Of a stretch of 64,000 nucleotides of DNA, positions 13,456-28,540 are shown in pieces (positions within the stretch are counted from its first letter, which is position 1; the number at the start of each line of letters is the position of its first letter). The notes beneath the pieces are model-generated. The model searched no databases. It had not been told where the DNA came from and saw nothing but the letters and a program-made list of their open reading frames with translations. The stretch is from Lamellibrachia columna (taxonomy: Eukaryota; Annelida; Polychaeta; Sabellida; Siboglinidae): positions 5,161,701 through 5,225,700 of the forward strand of contig OY759268.1 in the NCBI GenBank assembly GCA_963662155.1. Direction: 5' to 3'. A program made the translations under genes and the position numbers.

Positions 13456-15541
13456 ATTTGTTATAACAAACTAATAATTTCATCCAAATTATGTGTAATA
13501 TACACAATTAAGCTAATAACAATGACCAAAACATAAGCATATCAACATTTTATAACCGTGTTTGTGACCCCGACTTCCGTCTATTTAAATAGGAGTAAGA
13601 CCACAGTTGAAAATTGCATTGGTGGCCATGTTTACGTTTTGTTAGTTTATAAGAAAACGTGACCACTAAAAATTCTGAAACTTTTTCACAGCAACTGCCA
13701 TCATGTCTTTGACATGCTGACCAAGTTTTACCAAAATCACATACTTCCAGCTCTTTTAAAACGCCCCGACGTGCGATGCCCATCAATTTTGACAAAAATA
13801 GCCTTGTATTCATGCGCCCACGTGGCCCATAGCAGAAAAATTCCCATAAATCCCTCCGCCTTTTAAACTCTAACAAAAATGCACCATTTCACAGCCAATA
13901 GCTTCTACAAACAAACCTGTCAATATGCCTGCTCAATTGCACTTATGTCACATCATATGAATTCTTTAAATTAACATATCGCAATTTAATACGCCCTACA
14001 TTCGTGTGAAACAATAAACAGGAAGGTCAACTGTGGTCTTACCCCAAATAGGGAATTTTTTTGTTTCAGAAAGTGTCAAATTTTATATCAAGTTGCGGCA
14101 CAGTGTATACGTAGACACATTATGGAACACTCCTACTTGTCAAGTCATTATTATTTGTTTGACAGCCAAGTCTAAACAATGCTTTGTCCGTATTATTAGC
14201 TGAAAACCAGTCACATAATTTAATTATAGGTCGATTTTGACACTTGATAAATCATAGATCATGTACACTAGATTTACATAGCACTGCGAACCAATGAAGC
14301 CTGCTTACTGTCCCTTTGAATATACTAATGAGTTTATTTTTAAATTAGTATTCAAATAATTGCTTGATTTTCAGAACCAAACGTGGCATAACTTTGTAAG
14401 AAAATTTGACATTTTTGACATTTAACAGGATTTAGGGTAAATTCCAATGATTCAGGTTTGTCCAATTGTATTGTTTATGTGATTGCTTTCATACTTCTAG
14501 TTGATAAGATACAAGGCGAACGGCTTGATTTCGATACGCCACCATAAAAGGGTATCACATGACCAGATGCCAGATTTGAAAATGCTGATCTACGCAGTGC
14601 TTCCAGTGGGTGTGACACAACCAAAATACAGCTATTCTGTCCAAATTTGTTACACAATGTTGCTAACGCACTGGGCCACAAGACGAATATCACCAATGAT
14701 CGCTCTAGTCCAAAATGGTTACCTGTTCCGTCACGTACTTATGTCATACCCCCCAATTTTCGCAAACTTTCCATTTTGGCATCCGATCTGTATCATGATG
14801 TTCGTTATTGCTACTGCTGTCTGCCTTTTCCAAGCAAACTGTTCACTTTTCCTATCAACCTGTGCCTATGGGAATGAGTATGTCTTATGTTAACCACTTC
14901 AGAGTTATGGTTAGCTAGGGATGGGGTTAGCTAGAGATGGGGTTAGCCAGGCATGTGGTTAGCTAAAGATGGGGTTAGCTACGGTTAGGGTTGCAAAGTA
15001 CTGCACACAACATGAAATTGGTATTGATATGTGGTGAATAGACATTTTGGAAAGGCAACAGTTATTGTTGATATTAAAAATTGCTTATTGTACACCTTTA
15101 GCTTACCACAAGTTCTATAATGCTATTTTTAGCATATGAAAAATAAAAAAATTGTATTTATTAGCAATGAAATATCATATTGAACATCAACTTGCGCAAT
15201 ATATCAGCTCGTGCACATCAAACGTTATAGTACAATACTAAAATGTACATTTATTTGACATGTTTTATATTTAGTAGATCGGTTATAAGACACCTCCTAA
15301 GGGAGACTGTTAATCAGTTTAAATAGTAGCGGCGTTTAACCAGTAATGATCTTGTTCACTAGATGGAATCTATAACATATATATAATAATATAATATTAT
15401 CCAGTCTGACACCGACAATTGTCTAAGTCAAACACACACAACATGGGACAGGTTAGCAACCGTTTTTATTTATTTATTTATTTTCCAAAATATGAGCCCT
15501 AATTACATTATAATAATTGCAAATTATAAAAATTATAAGAA
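13456..15541 (+). repeat. Satellite monomer 7 (copy of monomer 4)
   Basis: Every variant I checked matches monomer 4, 6,276 bp upstream, including the 10-bp deletion and the GTATACGTAG variant. Confidence 0.9.
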
Positions 15542-17636
15542 ATTTGTTATAACAAACTAATAATTTCATCCAAATTATGTGTAATATACACAATTAAGCT
15601 AATAACAATGACCAAAACATAAGCATATCAACATTTTATAACCATGTTTGTGACCCCGACTTCCGTCTATTTAAATAGGAGTAAGACCACAGTTGAAAAT
15701 TGCATTGGTGGCCATGTTTACGTTTTGTTAGTTTATAAGAAAACGTGACCACTAAAAATTCTGAAACTTTTTCACAGCAACTGCCATCATGTCTTTGACA
15801 TGCTGACCAAGTTTTACCAAAATCACATACTTCCAGCTCTTTTAAAAACGCCCCGACGTGCGATGCCCATCAATTTTAACAAAAATAGCCTTGTATTCAT
15901 GTGCCCACGTGGCCCATAGCAGAAAAATTCCCATAAATCCCTCCGCCTTTTAAACTCTAACAAAAATGCACCATTTCACAGCCAATAGCTTCTACAAACA
16001 AACCTGTCAATATGCCTGCTCAATTGCACTTATGTCACATCATATGAATTCTTTAAATTAACATATCGCAATTTAATACGCCCTACATTCGTGTGAAACA
16101 ATAAACAGGAAGGTCAACTGTGGTCTTACCCCAAATAGGGAATTTTTTTGTTTCAGAAAGTGTCAAATTTTATATCAAGTTGCGGCACAGTGTATATGTA
16201 GACACATTATGGAACACTCCTACTTGTCAAGTCATTATTATTTGTTTGACAGCCAAGTCTAAACAATGCTTTGTCCGTATTATTAGCTGAAAACCAGTCA
16301 CATAATTTAATTATAGGTCGATTTTGACACTTGATAAATCATAGATCATGTACACTAGATTTACATAGCACTGCGAACCAATGAAGCCTGCTTACTGTCC
16401 CTTTGAATATACTAATGAGTCTATTTTTAAATTAGTATTCAAATAATTGCTTGATTTTAAACCAAACGTGGCATAACTTTGTAAGAAAATTTGACATTTT
16501 TGACATTTAACAGGATTTAGGGTAAATTCCAATGATTCAGGTTTGTCCAATTGTATTGTTTATGTGACTGCTTTCATACTTCTAGTTGATAAGATACAAG
16601 GCGAACGGCTTGATTTCGATACGCCACCATAAAAGGGTATCACATGACCAGATGCCAGTCGCGGCCAGATTTCAAAATGCTGATCTACGCAGTGCTTCCA
16701 GTGGATGTGACACAACCAAAATACAGCTATTCTGTCCAAATTTGTTACACAATGTTGCTAACGCACTGGGCCACAAGACGAATATCACCAATGATCGCTC
16801 TAGACCAAAATGGTTACCTGTTCCGCAACATACTTATGTCATACCCCCCAATTTTCGCAAACTTTCCATTTTGGCATCCGATCTGTATCATGATGTTCGT
16901 TATTGCTACTGCTGTCTGCCTTTTCCAAGCAAACTGTTCACTTTTCCTATCAACCTGTGCCTATGGGAATGAGTATGTCTTATGTTAACCACTTCAGAGT
17001 TATGGTTAGCTAGGGATGGGGTTAGCTAGAGATGGGGTTAGCCAGGCATGTGGTTAGCTAAAGATGGGGTTAGCTACGGTTAGGGTTGCAAAGTACTGCA
17101 CACAACATGAAATTGGTATTGATATGTGGTGAATAGACATTTTGGAAAGGCAACAGTTATTGTTGATATTAAAAATTGCTTATTGTACACCTTTAGCTTA
17201 CCACAAGTTCTATAATGCTATTTTTAGCATATGAAAAATAAAAAAATTGTATTTATTAGCAATGAAATATCATATTGAACATCAACTTGCGCAATATATC
17301 AGCTCGTGCACATCAAACGTTATAGTACAATACTAAAATGTACATTTATTTGACATGTTTTATATTTAGTAGATCGGTTATAAGACACCTCCTAAGGGAG
17401 ACTGTTAATCAGTTTAAATAGTAGCGGCGTTTAACCAGTAATGATCTTGTTCACTAGATGGAATCTATAACATATATATAATAATATAATATTATCCAGT
17501 CTGACACCGACAATTGTCTAAGTCAAACACACACAACATGGGACAGGTTAGCAACCGTTTTTATTTATTTATTTATTTTCCAAAATATGAGCCCTAATTA
17601 CATTATAATAATTGCAAATTATAAAAATTATAAGAA
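15542..17636 (+). repeat. Satellite monomer 8 (copy of monomer 5)
   Basis: Matches monomer 5 at all the diagnostic positions I checked. Confidence 0.9.
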
Positions 17637-19731
17637 ATTTGTTATAACAAACTAATAATTTCATCCAAATTATGTGTAATATACACAATTAAGCTAATAA
17701 CAATGACCAAAACATAAGCATATCAACATTTTATAACCATGTTTGTGACCCCGACTTCCGTCTATTTAAATAGGAGTAAGACCACAGTTGAAAATTGCAT
17801 TGGTGGCCATGTTTACGTTTTGTTAGTTTATAAGAAAACGTGACCACTAAAAATTCTGAAACTTTTTCACAGCAACTGCCATCATGTCTTTGACATGCTG
17901 ACCAAGTTTTACCAAAATCACATACTTCCAGCTCTTTTAAAAACGCCCCGACGTGCGATGCCCATCAATTTTAACAAAAATAGCCTTGTATTCATGTGCC
18001 CACGTGGCCCATAGCAGAAAAATTCCCATAAATCCCTCCGCCTTTTAAACTCTAACAAAAATGCACCATTTCACAGCCAATAGCTTCTACAAACAAACCT
18101 GTCAATATGCCTGCTCAATTGCACTTATGTCACATCATATGAATTCTTTAAATTAACATATCGCAATTTAATACGCCCTACATTCGTGTGAAACAATAAA
18201 CAGGAAGGTCAACTGTGGTCTTACCCCAAATAGGGAATTTTTTTGTTTCAGAAAGTGTCAAATTTTATATCAAGTTGCGGCACAGTGTATATGTAGACAC
18301 ATTATGGAACACTCCTACTTGTCAAGTCATTATTATTTGTTTGACAGCCAAGTCTAAACAATGCTTTGTCCGTATTATTAGCTGAAAACCAGTCACATAA
18401 TTTAATTATAGGTCGATTTTGACACTTGATAAATCATAGATCATGTACACTAGATTTACATAGCACTGCGAACCAATGAAGCCTGCTTACTGTCCCTTTG
18501 AATATACTAATGAGTCTATTTTTAAATTAGTATTCAAATAATTGCTTGATTTTAAACCAAACGTGGCATAACTTTGTAAGAAAATTTGACATTTTTGACA
18601 TTTAACAGGATTTAGGGTAAATTCCAATGATTCAGGTTTGTCCAATTGTATTGTTTATGTGACTGCTTTCATACTTCTAGTTGATAAGATACAAGGCGAA
18701 CGGCTTGATTTCGATACGCCACCATAAAAGGGTATCACATGACCAGATGCCAGTCGCGGCCAGATTTCAAAATGCTGATCTACGCAGTGCTTCCAGTGGA
18801 TGTGACACAACCAAAATACAGCTATTCTGTCCAAATTTGTTACACAATGTTGCTAACGCACTGGGCCACAAGACGAATATCACCAATGATCGCTCTAGAC
18901 CAAAATGGTTACCTGTTCCGCAACATACTTATGTCATACCCCCCAATTTTCGCAAACTTTCCATTTTGGCATCCGATCTGTATCATGATGTTCGTTATTG
19001 CTACTGCTGTCTGCCTTTTCCAAGCAAACTGTTCACTTTTCCTATCAACCTGTGCCTATGGGAATGAGTATGTCTTATGTTAACCACTTCAGAGTTATGG
19101 TTAGCTAGGGATGGGGTTAGCTAGAGATGGGGTTAGCCAGGCATGTGGTTAGCTAAAGATGGGGTTAGCTACGGTTAGGGTTGCAAAGTACTGCACACAA
19201 CATGAAATTGGTATTGATATGTGGTGAATAGACATTTTGGAAAGGCAACAGTTACTGTTGATATTAAAAATTGCTTATTGTACACTTTTAGCTTACCACA
19301 AGTTCTATAATGCTATTTTTAGCATATGAAAAATAAAAAAATTGTATTTATTAGCAATGAAATATCATATTGAACATCAACTTGCGCAATATATCAGCTC
19401 GTGCACATCAAACGTTATAGTACAATAATAAAATGTACATTTATTTGACATGTTTTATATTTAGTAGATCGGTTATAAGACACCTCCTAAGGGAGACTGT
19501 TAATCAGTTTAAATAGTAGCGGCGTTTAAGCAGTAATGATCTTGTTCACTAGATGGAATCTATAACATATATATAATAATATAATATTATCCAGTCTGAC
19601 ACCGACAATTGTCTAAGTCAAACACACACAACATGGGACAGGTTAGCAACCGTTTTTATTTATTTATTTATTTTCCAAAATATGAGCCCTAATTATATTA
19701 TCATAATTGCAAATTATAAAAATTATAAGAA
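17637..19731 (+). repeat. Satellite monomer 9 (copy of monomer 6)
   Basis: Shares the three private end variants of monomer 6. It closes the second higher-order block. Confidence 0.9.
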
Positions 19732-21827
19732 ATTTGTTATAACAAACTAATAATTTCATCCAAATTATGTGTAATATACACAATTAAGCTAATAACAATG
19801 ACCAAAACATAAGCATATCAACATTTTATAACCGTGTTTGTGACCCCGACTTCCGTCTATTTAAATAGGAGTAAGACCACAGTTGAAAATTGCATTGGTG
19901 GCCATGTTTACGTTTTGTTAGTTTATAAGAAAACGTGACCACTAAAAATTCTGAAACTTTTTCACAGCAACTGCCATCATGTCTTTGACATGCTGACCAA
20001 GTTTTACCAAAATCACATACTTCCAGCTCTTTTAAAACGCCCCGACGTGCGATGCCCATCAATTTTGACAAAAATAGCCTTGTATTCATGCGCCCACGTG
20101 GCCCATAGCAGAAAAATTCCCATAAATCCCTCCGCCTTTTAAACTCTAACAAAAATGCACCATTTCACAGCCAATAGCTTCTACAAACAAACCTGTCAAT
20201 ATGCCTGCTCAATTGCACTTATGTCACATCATATGAATTCTTTAAATTAACATATCGCAATTTAATACGCCCTACATTCGTGTGAAACAATAAACAGGAA
20301 GGTCAACTGTGGTCTTACCCCAAATAGGGAATTTTTTTGTTTCAGAAAGTGTCAAATTTTATATCAAGTTGCGGCACAGTGTATACGTAGACACATTATG
20401 GAACACTCCTACTTGTCAAGTCATTATTATTTGTTTGACAGCCAAGTCTAAACAATGCTTTGTCCGTATTATTAGCTGAAAACCAGTCACATAATTTAAT
20501 TATAGGTCGATTTTGACACTTGATAAATCATAGATCATGTACACTAGATTTACATAGCACTGCGAACCAATGAAGCCTGCTTACTGTCCCTTTGAATATA
20601 CTAATGAGTTTATTTTTAAATTAGTATTCAAATAATTGCTTGATTTTCAGAACCAAACGTGGCATAACTTTGTAAGAAAATTTGACATTTTTGACATTTA
20701 ACAGGATTTAGGGTAAATTCCAATGATTCAGGTTTGTCCAATTGTATTGTTTATGTGATTGCTTTCATACTTCTAGTTGATAAGATACAAGGCGAACGGC
20801 TTGATTTCGATACGCCACCATAAAAGGGTATCACATGACCAGATGCCAGTCGCGGCCAGATTTGAAAATGCTGATCTACGCAGTGCTTCCAGTGGGTGTG
20901 ACACAACCAAAATACAGCTATTCTGTCCAAATTTGTTACACAATGTTGCTAACGCACTGGGCCACAAGACGAATATCACCAATGATCGCTCTAGTCCAAA
21001 ATGGTTACCTGTTCCGTCACATACTTATGTCATACCCCCCAATTTTCGCAAACTTTCCATTTTGGCATCCGATCTGTATCATGATGTTCGTTATTGCTAC
21101 TGCTGTCTGCCTTTTCCAAGCAAACTGTTCACTTTTCCTATCAACCTGTGCCTATGGGAATGAGTATGTCTTATGTTAACCACTTCAGAGTTATGGTTAG
21201 CTAGGGATGGGGTTAGCTAGAGATGGGGTTAGCCAGGCATGTGGTTAGCTAAAGATGGGGTTAGCTACGGTTAGGGTTGCAAAGTACTGCACACAACATG
21301 AAATTGGTATTGATATGTGGTGAATAGACATTTTGGAAAGGCAACAGTTACTGTTGATATTAAAAATTGCTTATTGTACACTTTTAACTTACCACAAGTT
21401 CTATAATGCTATTTTTAGCATATGAAAAATAAAAAAATTGTATTTATTAGCAATGAAATATCATATTGAACATCAACTTGCGCAATATATCAGCTCGTGC
21501 ACATCAAACGTTATAGTACAATAATAAAATGTACATTTATTTGACATGTTTTATATTTAGTAGATCGGTTATAAGACACCTCCTAAGGGAGACTGTTAAT
21601 CAGTTTAAATAGTAGCGGCGTTTAAGCAGTAATGATCTTGTTCACTAGATGGAATCTATAACATATATATAATAATATAATATTATCCAGTCTGACACCG
21701 ACAATTGTCTAAGTCAAACACACACAACATGGGACAGGTTAGCAACCGTTTTTATTTATTTATTTATTTTCCAAAATATGAGCCCTAATTATATTATCAT
21801 AATTGCAAATTATAAAAATTATAAGAA
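19732..21827 (+). repeat. Satellite monomer 10 (chimeric)
   Basis: The front half has monomer-4 variants (GTATACGTAG, GAGTTTATTTTT). The back half has long-type variants (undeleted GTCGCGGCCAG, CGTCACATACTT) and the CTTTTAACTTACC variant shared with monomer 12. This is the pattern of a recombinant or converted monomer. Confidence 0.88.
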
Positions 21828-23913
21828 ATTTGTTATAACAAACTAATAATTTCATCCAAATTATGTGTAATATACACAATTAAGCTAATAACAATGACCA
21901 AAACATAAGCATATCAACATTTTATAACCGTGTTTGTGACCCCGACTTCCGTCTATTTAAATAGGAGTAAGACCACAGTTGAAAATTGCATTGGTGGCCA
22001 TGTTTACGTTTTGTTAGTTTATAAGAAAACGTGACCACTAAAAATTCTGAAACTTTTTCACAGCAACTGCCATCATGTCTTTGACATGCTGACCAAGTTT
22101 TACCAAAATCACATACTTCCAGCTCTTTTAAAACGCCCCGACGTGCGATGCCCATCAATTTTGACAAAAATAGCCTTGTATTCATGCGCCCACGTGGCCC
22201 ATAGCAGAAAAATTCCCATAAATCCCTCCGCCTTTTAAACTCTAACAAAAATGCACCATTTCACAGCCAATAGCTTCTACAAACAAACCTGTCAATATGC
22301 CTGCTCAATTGCACTTATGTCACATCATATGAATTCTTTAAATTAACATATCGCAATTTAATACGCCCTACATTCGTGTGAAACAATAAACAGGAAGGTC
22401 AACTGTGGTCTTACCCCAAATAGGGAATTTTTTTGTTTCAGAAAGTGTCAAATTTTATATCAAGTTGCGGCACAGTGTATACGTAGACACATTATGGAAC
22501 ACTCCTACTTGTCAAGTCATTATTATTTGTTTGACAGCCAAGTCTAAACAATGCTTTGTCCGTATTATTAGCTGAAAACCAGTCACATAATTTAATTATA
22601 GGTCGATTTTGACACTTGATAAATCATAGATCATGTACACTAGATTTACATAGCACTGCGAACCAATGAAGCCTGCTTACTGTCCCTTTGAATATACTAA
22701 TGAGTTTATTTTTAAATTAGTATTCAAATAATTGCTTGATTTTCAGAACCAAACGTGGCATAACTTTGTAAGAAAATTTGACATTTTTGACATTTAACAG
22801 GATTTAGGGTAAATTCCAATGATTCAGGTTTGTCCAATTGTATTGTTTATGTGATTGCTTTCATACTTCTAGTTGATAAGATACAAGGCGAACGGCTTGA
22901 TTTCGATACGCCACCATAAAAGGGTATCACATGACCAGATGCCAGATTTGAAAATGCTGATCTACGCAGTGCTTCCAGTGGGTGTGACACAACCAAAATA
23001 CAGCTATTCTGTCCAAATTTGTTACACAATGTTGCTAACGCACTGGGCCACAAGACGAATATCACCAATGATCGCTCTAGTCCAAAATGGTTACCTGTTC
23101 CGTCACGTACTTATGTCATACCCCCCAATTTTCGCAAACTTTCCATTTTGGCATCTGATCTGTATCATGATGTTCGTTATTGCTACTGCTGTCTGCCTTT
23201 TCCAAGCAAACTGTTCACTTTTCCTATCAACCTGTGCCTATGGGAATGAGTATGTCTTATGTTAACCACTTCAGAGTTATGGTTAGCTAGGGATGGTGTT
23301 AGCTAGAGATGGGGTTAGCCAGGCATGTGGTTAGCTAAAGATGGGGTTAGCTACGGTTAGGGTTGCAAAGTACTGCACACAACATGAAATTGGTATTGAT
23401 ATGTGGTGAATAGACATTTTGGAAAGGCAACAGTTATTGTTGATATTAAAAATTGCTTATTGTACACCTTTAGCTTACCACAAGTTCTATAATGCTATTT
23501 TTAGCATATGAAAAATAAAAAAATTGTATTTATTAGCAATGAAATATCATATTGAACATCAACTTGCGCAATATATCAGCTCGTGCACATCAAACGTTAT
23601 AGTACAATACTAAAATGTACATTTATTTGACATGTTTTATATTTAGTAGATCGGTTATAAGACACCTCCTAAAGGAGACTGTTAATCAGTTTAAATAGTA
23701 GCGGCGTTTAACCAGTAATGATCTTGTTCACTAGATGGAATCTATAACATATATATAATAATATAATATTATCCAGTCTGACACCGACAATTGTCTAAGT
23801 CAAACACACACAACATGGGACAGGTTAGCAACCGTTTTTATTTATTTATTTATTTTCCAAAATATGAGCCCTAATTACATTATCATAATTGCAAATTATA
23901 AAAATTATAAGAA
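21828..23913 (+). repeat. Satellite monomer 11 (2086-bp type)
   Basis: Monomer-4 type with private changes GGCATCTGATC and GGGATGGTGTTAGC. Confidence 0.9.
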
Positions 23914-26455
23914 ATTTGTTATAACAAACTAATAATTTCATCCAAATTATGTGTAATATACACAATTAAGCTAATAACAACGACCAAAACATAAGCATAT
24001 CAACATTTTATAACCGTGTTTGTGACCCCGACTTCCGTCTATTTAAATAGGAGTAAGACCACAGTTGAAAATTGCATTGGTGGCCATGTTTACGTTTTGT
24101 TAGTTTATAAGAAAACGTGACCACTAAAAATTCTGAAACTTTTTCACAGCAACTGCCATCATGTCTTTGACATGCTGACCAAGTTTTACCAAAATCACAT
24201 ACTTCCAGCTCTTTTAAAAACGCCCCGACGTGCGATGCCCATCAATTTTGACAAAAATAGCCTTGTATTCATGTGCCCACGTGGCCCATAGCAGAAAAAT
24301 TCCCATAAATCCCTCCGCCTTTTAAACTCTAACAAAAATGCACCATTTCACAGCCAATAGCTTCTACAAACAAACCTGTCAATATGCCTGCTCAATTGCA
24401 CTTATGTCACATCATATGAATTCTTTAAATTAACATATCGCAATTTAATACGCCCTACATTCGTGTGAAACAATAAACAGGAAGGTCAACTGTGGTCTTA
24501 CCCCAAATAGGGAATTTTTTTGTTTCAGAAAGTGTCAAATTTTGTATCAAGTTGCGGCACAGTGTATATGTAGACACATTATGGAACACTCCTACTTGTC
24601 AAGTCATTATTATTTGTTTGACAGCCAAGTCTAAACAATGCTTTGTCCGTATTATTAGCTGAAAACCAGTCACATAATTTAATTATAGGTCGATTTTGAC
24701 ACTTGATAAATCATAGATCATGTACACTAGATTTACATAGCACTGCGAACCAATGAATCCTGCTTACTGTCCCTTTGAATATACTAATGAGTCTATTTTT
24801 AAATTAGTATTCAAATAATTGCTTGATTTTCAGAACCAAACGTGGCATAACTTTGTAAGAAAATTTGACATTTTTGACATTTAACAGGATTTAGGGTAAA
24901 TTCCAATGATTCAGGTTTGTCCAATTGTATTGTTTATGTGACTGCTTTCATACTTCTAGTTGATAAGATACAAGGCGAACGGCTTGATTTCGATACGCCA
25001 CCATAAAAGGGTATCACATGAACAGATGCCAGTCGCGGCCAGATTTGAAAATGCTGATCTACGCAGTGCTTCCAGTGGGTGTGACACAACCAAAATACAG
25101 CTATTCTGTCCAAATTTGTCTGTATTATTAGCTGAAAACCAGTCACATAATTTAATTATAGGTCGATTTTGACACTTGATAAATCATAGATCATGTACAC
25201 TAGATTTACATAGCACTGCGAACCAATGAAGCCTGCTTACTGTCCCTTTGAATATACTAATGAGTCTATTTTTAAATTAGTATTCAAATAATTGCTTGAT
25301 TTTAAACCAAACGTGGCATAACTTTGTAAGAAAATTTAGGGTAAATTCCAATGATTCAGGTTTGTCCAATTGTATTGTTTATGTGACTGCTTTCATACTT
25401 CTAGTTGATAAGATACAAGGCGAACGGCTTGATTTCGATACGCCACCATAAAAGGGTATCACATGACCAGATGCCAGTCGCGGCCAGATTTGAAAATGCT
25501 GATCTACGCAGTGCTTCCAGTGGGTGTGACACAACCAAAATACAGCTATTCTGTCCAAATTTGTTACACAATGTTGCTAACGCACTGGGCCACAAGACGA
25601 ATATCACCAATGATCGCTCTAGTCCAAAATGGTTACCTGTTCCGTCACATACTTATGTCATACCCCCCAATTTTCGCAAACTTTCCATTTTGGCATCCGA
25701 TCTGTATCATGATGTTCGTTATTGCTACTGCTGTCTGCCTTTTCCAAGCAAACTGTTCACTTTTCCTATCAACCTGTGCCTATGGGAATGAGTATGTCTT
25801 ATGTTAACCACTTCAGAGTTATGGTTAGCTAGGGATGGGGTTAGCTAGAGATGGGGTTAGCCAGGCATGTGGTTAGCTAAAGATGGGGTTAGCTACGGTT
25901 AGGGTTGCAAAGTACTGCACACAACATGAAATTGGTATTGATATGTGGTGAATAGACATTTTGGAAAGGCAACAGTTACTGTTGATATTAAAAATTGCTT
26001 ATTGTACACTTTTAACTTACCACAAGTTCTATAATGCTATTTTTAGCATATGAAAAATAAAAAAATTGTATTTATTAGCAATGAAATATCATATTGAACA
26101 TCAACTTGCGCAATATATCAGCTCGTGCACATCAAACGTTATAGTACAATAATAAAATGTACATTTATTTGACATGTTTTATATTTAGTAGATCGGTTAT
26201 AAGACACCTCCTAAGGGAGACTGTTAATCAGTTTAAATAGTAGCGGCGTTTAAGCAGTAATGATCTTGTTCACTAGATGGAATCTATAACATATATATAA
26301 TAATATAATATTATCCAGTCTGACACCGACAATTGTCTAAGTCAAACACACACAACATGGGACAGGTTAGCAACCGTTTTTATTTATTTATTTATTTTCC
26401 AAAATATGAGCCCTAATTATATTATCATAATTGCAAATTATAAAAATTATAAGAA
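23914..26455 (+). repeat. Satellite monomer 12 (long type)
   Basis: This 2,542-bp monomer has the internal duplication and is closest to monomer 2. Its end carries the monomer 10 variants. Confidence 0.9.
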
Positions 26456-28540
26456 ATTTGTTATAACAAACTAATAATTTCATCCAAATTATGTGTAATA
26501 TACACAATTAAGCTAATAACAATGACCAAAACATAAGCATATCAACATTTTATAACCGTGTTTGTGACCCCGACTTCCGTCTATTTAAATAGGAGTAAGA
26601 CCACAGTTGAAAATTGCATTGGTGGCCATGTTTACGTTTTGTTAGTTTATAAGAAAACGTGACCACTAAAAATTCTGAAACTTTTTCACAGCAACTGCCA
26701 TCATGTCTTTGACATGCTGACCAAGTTTTACCAAAATCACATACTTCCAGCTCTTTTAAAACGCCCCGACGTGCGATGCCCATCAATTTTGACAAAAATA
26801 GCCTTGTATTCATGCGCCCACGTGGCCCATAGCAGAAAAATTCCCATAAATCCCTCCGCCTTTTAAACTCTAACAAAAATGCACCATTTCACAGCCAATA
26901 GCTTCTACAAACAAACCTGTCAATATGCCTGCTCAATTGCACTTATGTCACATCATATGAATTCTTTAAATTAACATATCGCAATTTAATACGCCCTACA
27001 TTCGTGTGAAACAATAAACAGGAAGGTCAACTGTGGTCTTACCCCAAATAGGGAATTTTTTTGTTTCAGAAAGTGTCAAATTTTATATCAAGTTGCGGCA
27101 CAGTGTATACGTAGACACATTATGGAACACTCCTACTTGTCAAGTCATTATTATTTGTTTGACAGCCAAGTCTAAACAATGCTTTGTCCGTATTATTAGC
27201 TGAAAACCAGTCACATAATTTAATTATAGGTCGATTTTGACACTTGATAAATCATAGATCATGTACACTAGATTTACATAGCACTGCGAACCAATGAAGC
27301 CTGCTTACTGTCCCTTTGAATATACTAATGAGTTTATTTTTAAATTAGTATTCAAATAATTGCTTGATTTTCAGAACCAAACGTGGCATAACTTTGTAAG
27401 AAAATTTGACATTTTTGACATTTAACAGGATTTAGGGTAAATTCCAATGATTCAGGTTTGTCCAATTGTATTGTTTATGTGATTGCTTTCATACTTCTAG
27501 TTGATAAGATACAAGGCGAACGGCTTGATTTCGATACGCCACCATAAAAGGGTATCACATGACCAGATGCCAGATTTGAAAATGCTGATCTACGCAGTGC
27601 TTCCAGTGGGTGTGACACAACCAAAATACAGCTATTCTGTCCAAATTTGTTACACAATGTTGCTAACGCACTGGTCACAAGACGAATATCACCAATGATC
27701 GCTCTAGTCCAAAATGGTTACCTGTTCCGTCACGTACTTATGTCATACCCCCCAATTTTCGCAAACTTTCCATTTTGGCATCCGATCTGTATCATGATGT
27801 TCGTTATTGCTACTGCTGTCTGCCTTTTCCAAGCAAACTGTTCACTTTTCCTATCAACCTGTGCCTATGGGAATGAGTATGTCTTATGTTAACCACTTCA
27901 GAGTTATGGTTAGCTAGGGATGGGGTTAGCTAGAGATTGGGTTAGCCAGGCATGTGGTTAGCTAAAGATGGGGTTAGCTACGGTTAGGGTTGCAAAGTAC
28001 TGCACACAACATGAAATTGGTATTGATATGTGGTGAATAGACATTTTGGAAAGGCAACAGTTACTGTTGATATTAAAAATTGCTTATTGTACACTTTTAG
28101 CTTACCACAAGTTCTATAATGCTATTTTTAGCATATGAAAAATAAAAAAATTGTATTTATTAGCAATGAAATATCATATTGAACATCAACTTGCGCAATA
28201 TATCAGCTCGTGCACATCAAACGTTATAGTACAATAATAAAATGTACATTTATTTGACATGTTTTATATTTAGTAGATCGGTTATAAGACACCTCCTAAG
28301 GGAGACTGTTAATCAGTTTAAATAGTAGCGGCGTTTAAGCAGTAATGATCTTGTTCACTAGATGGAATCTATAACATATATATAATAATATAATATTATC
28401 CAGTCTGACACCGACAATTGTCTAAGTCAAACACACACAACATGGGACAGGTTAGCAACCGTTTTTATTTATTTATTTATTTTCCAAAATATGAGCCCTA
28501 ATTATATTATCATAATTGCAAATTATAAAAATTATAAGAA
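26456..28540 (+). repeat. Satellite monomer 13 (2085-bp type)
   Basis: Monomer-4 type. A one-base loss (CACTGGTCACAAGACG instead of CACTGGGCCACAAGACG) breaks the longest recurrent open frame, which argues against that frame being under coding constraint. Confidence 0.9.
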
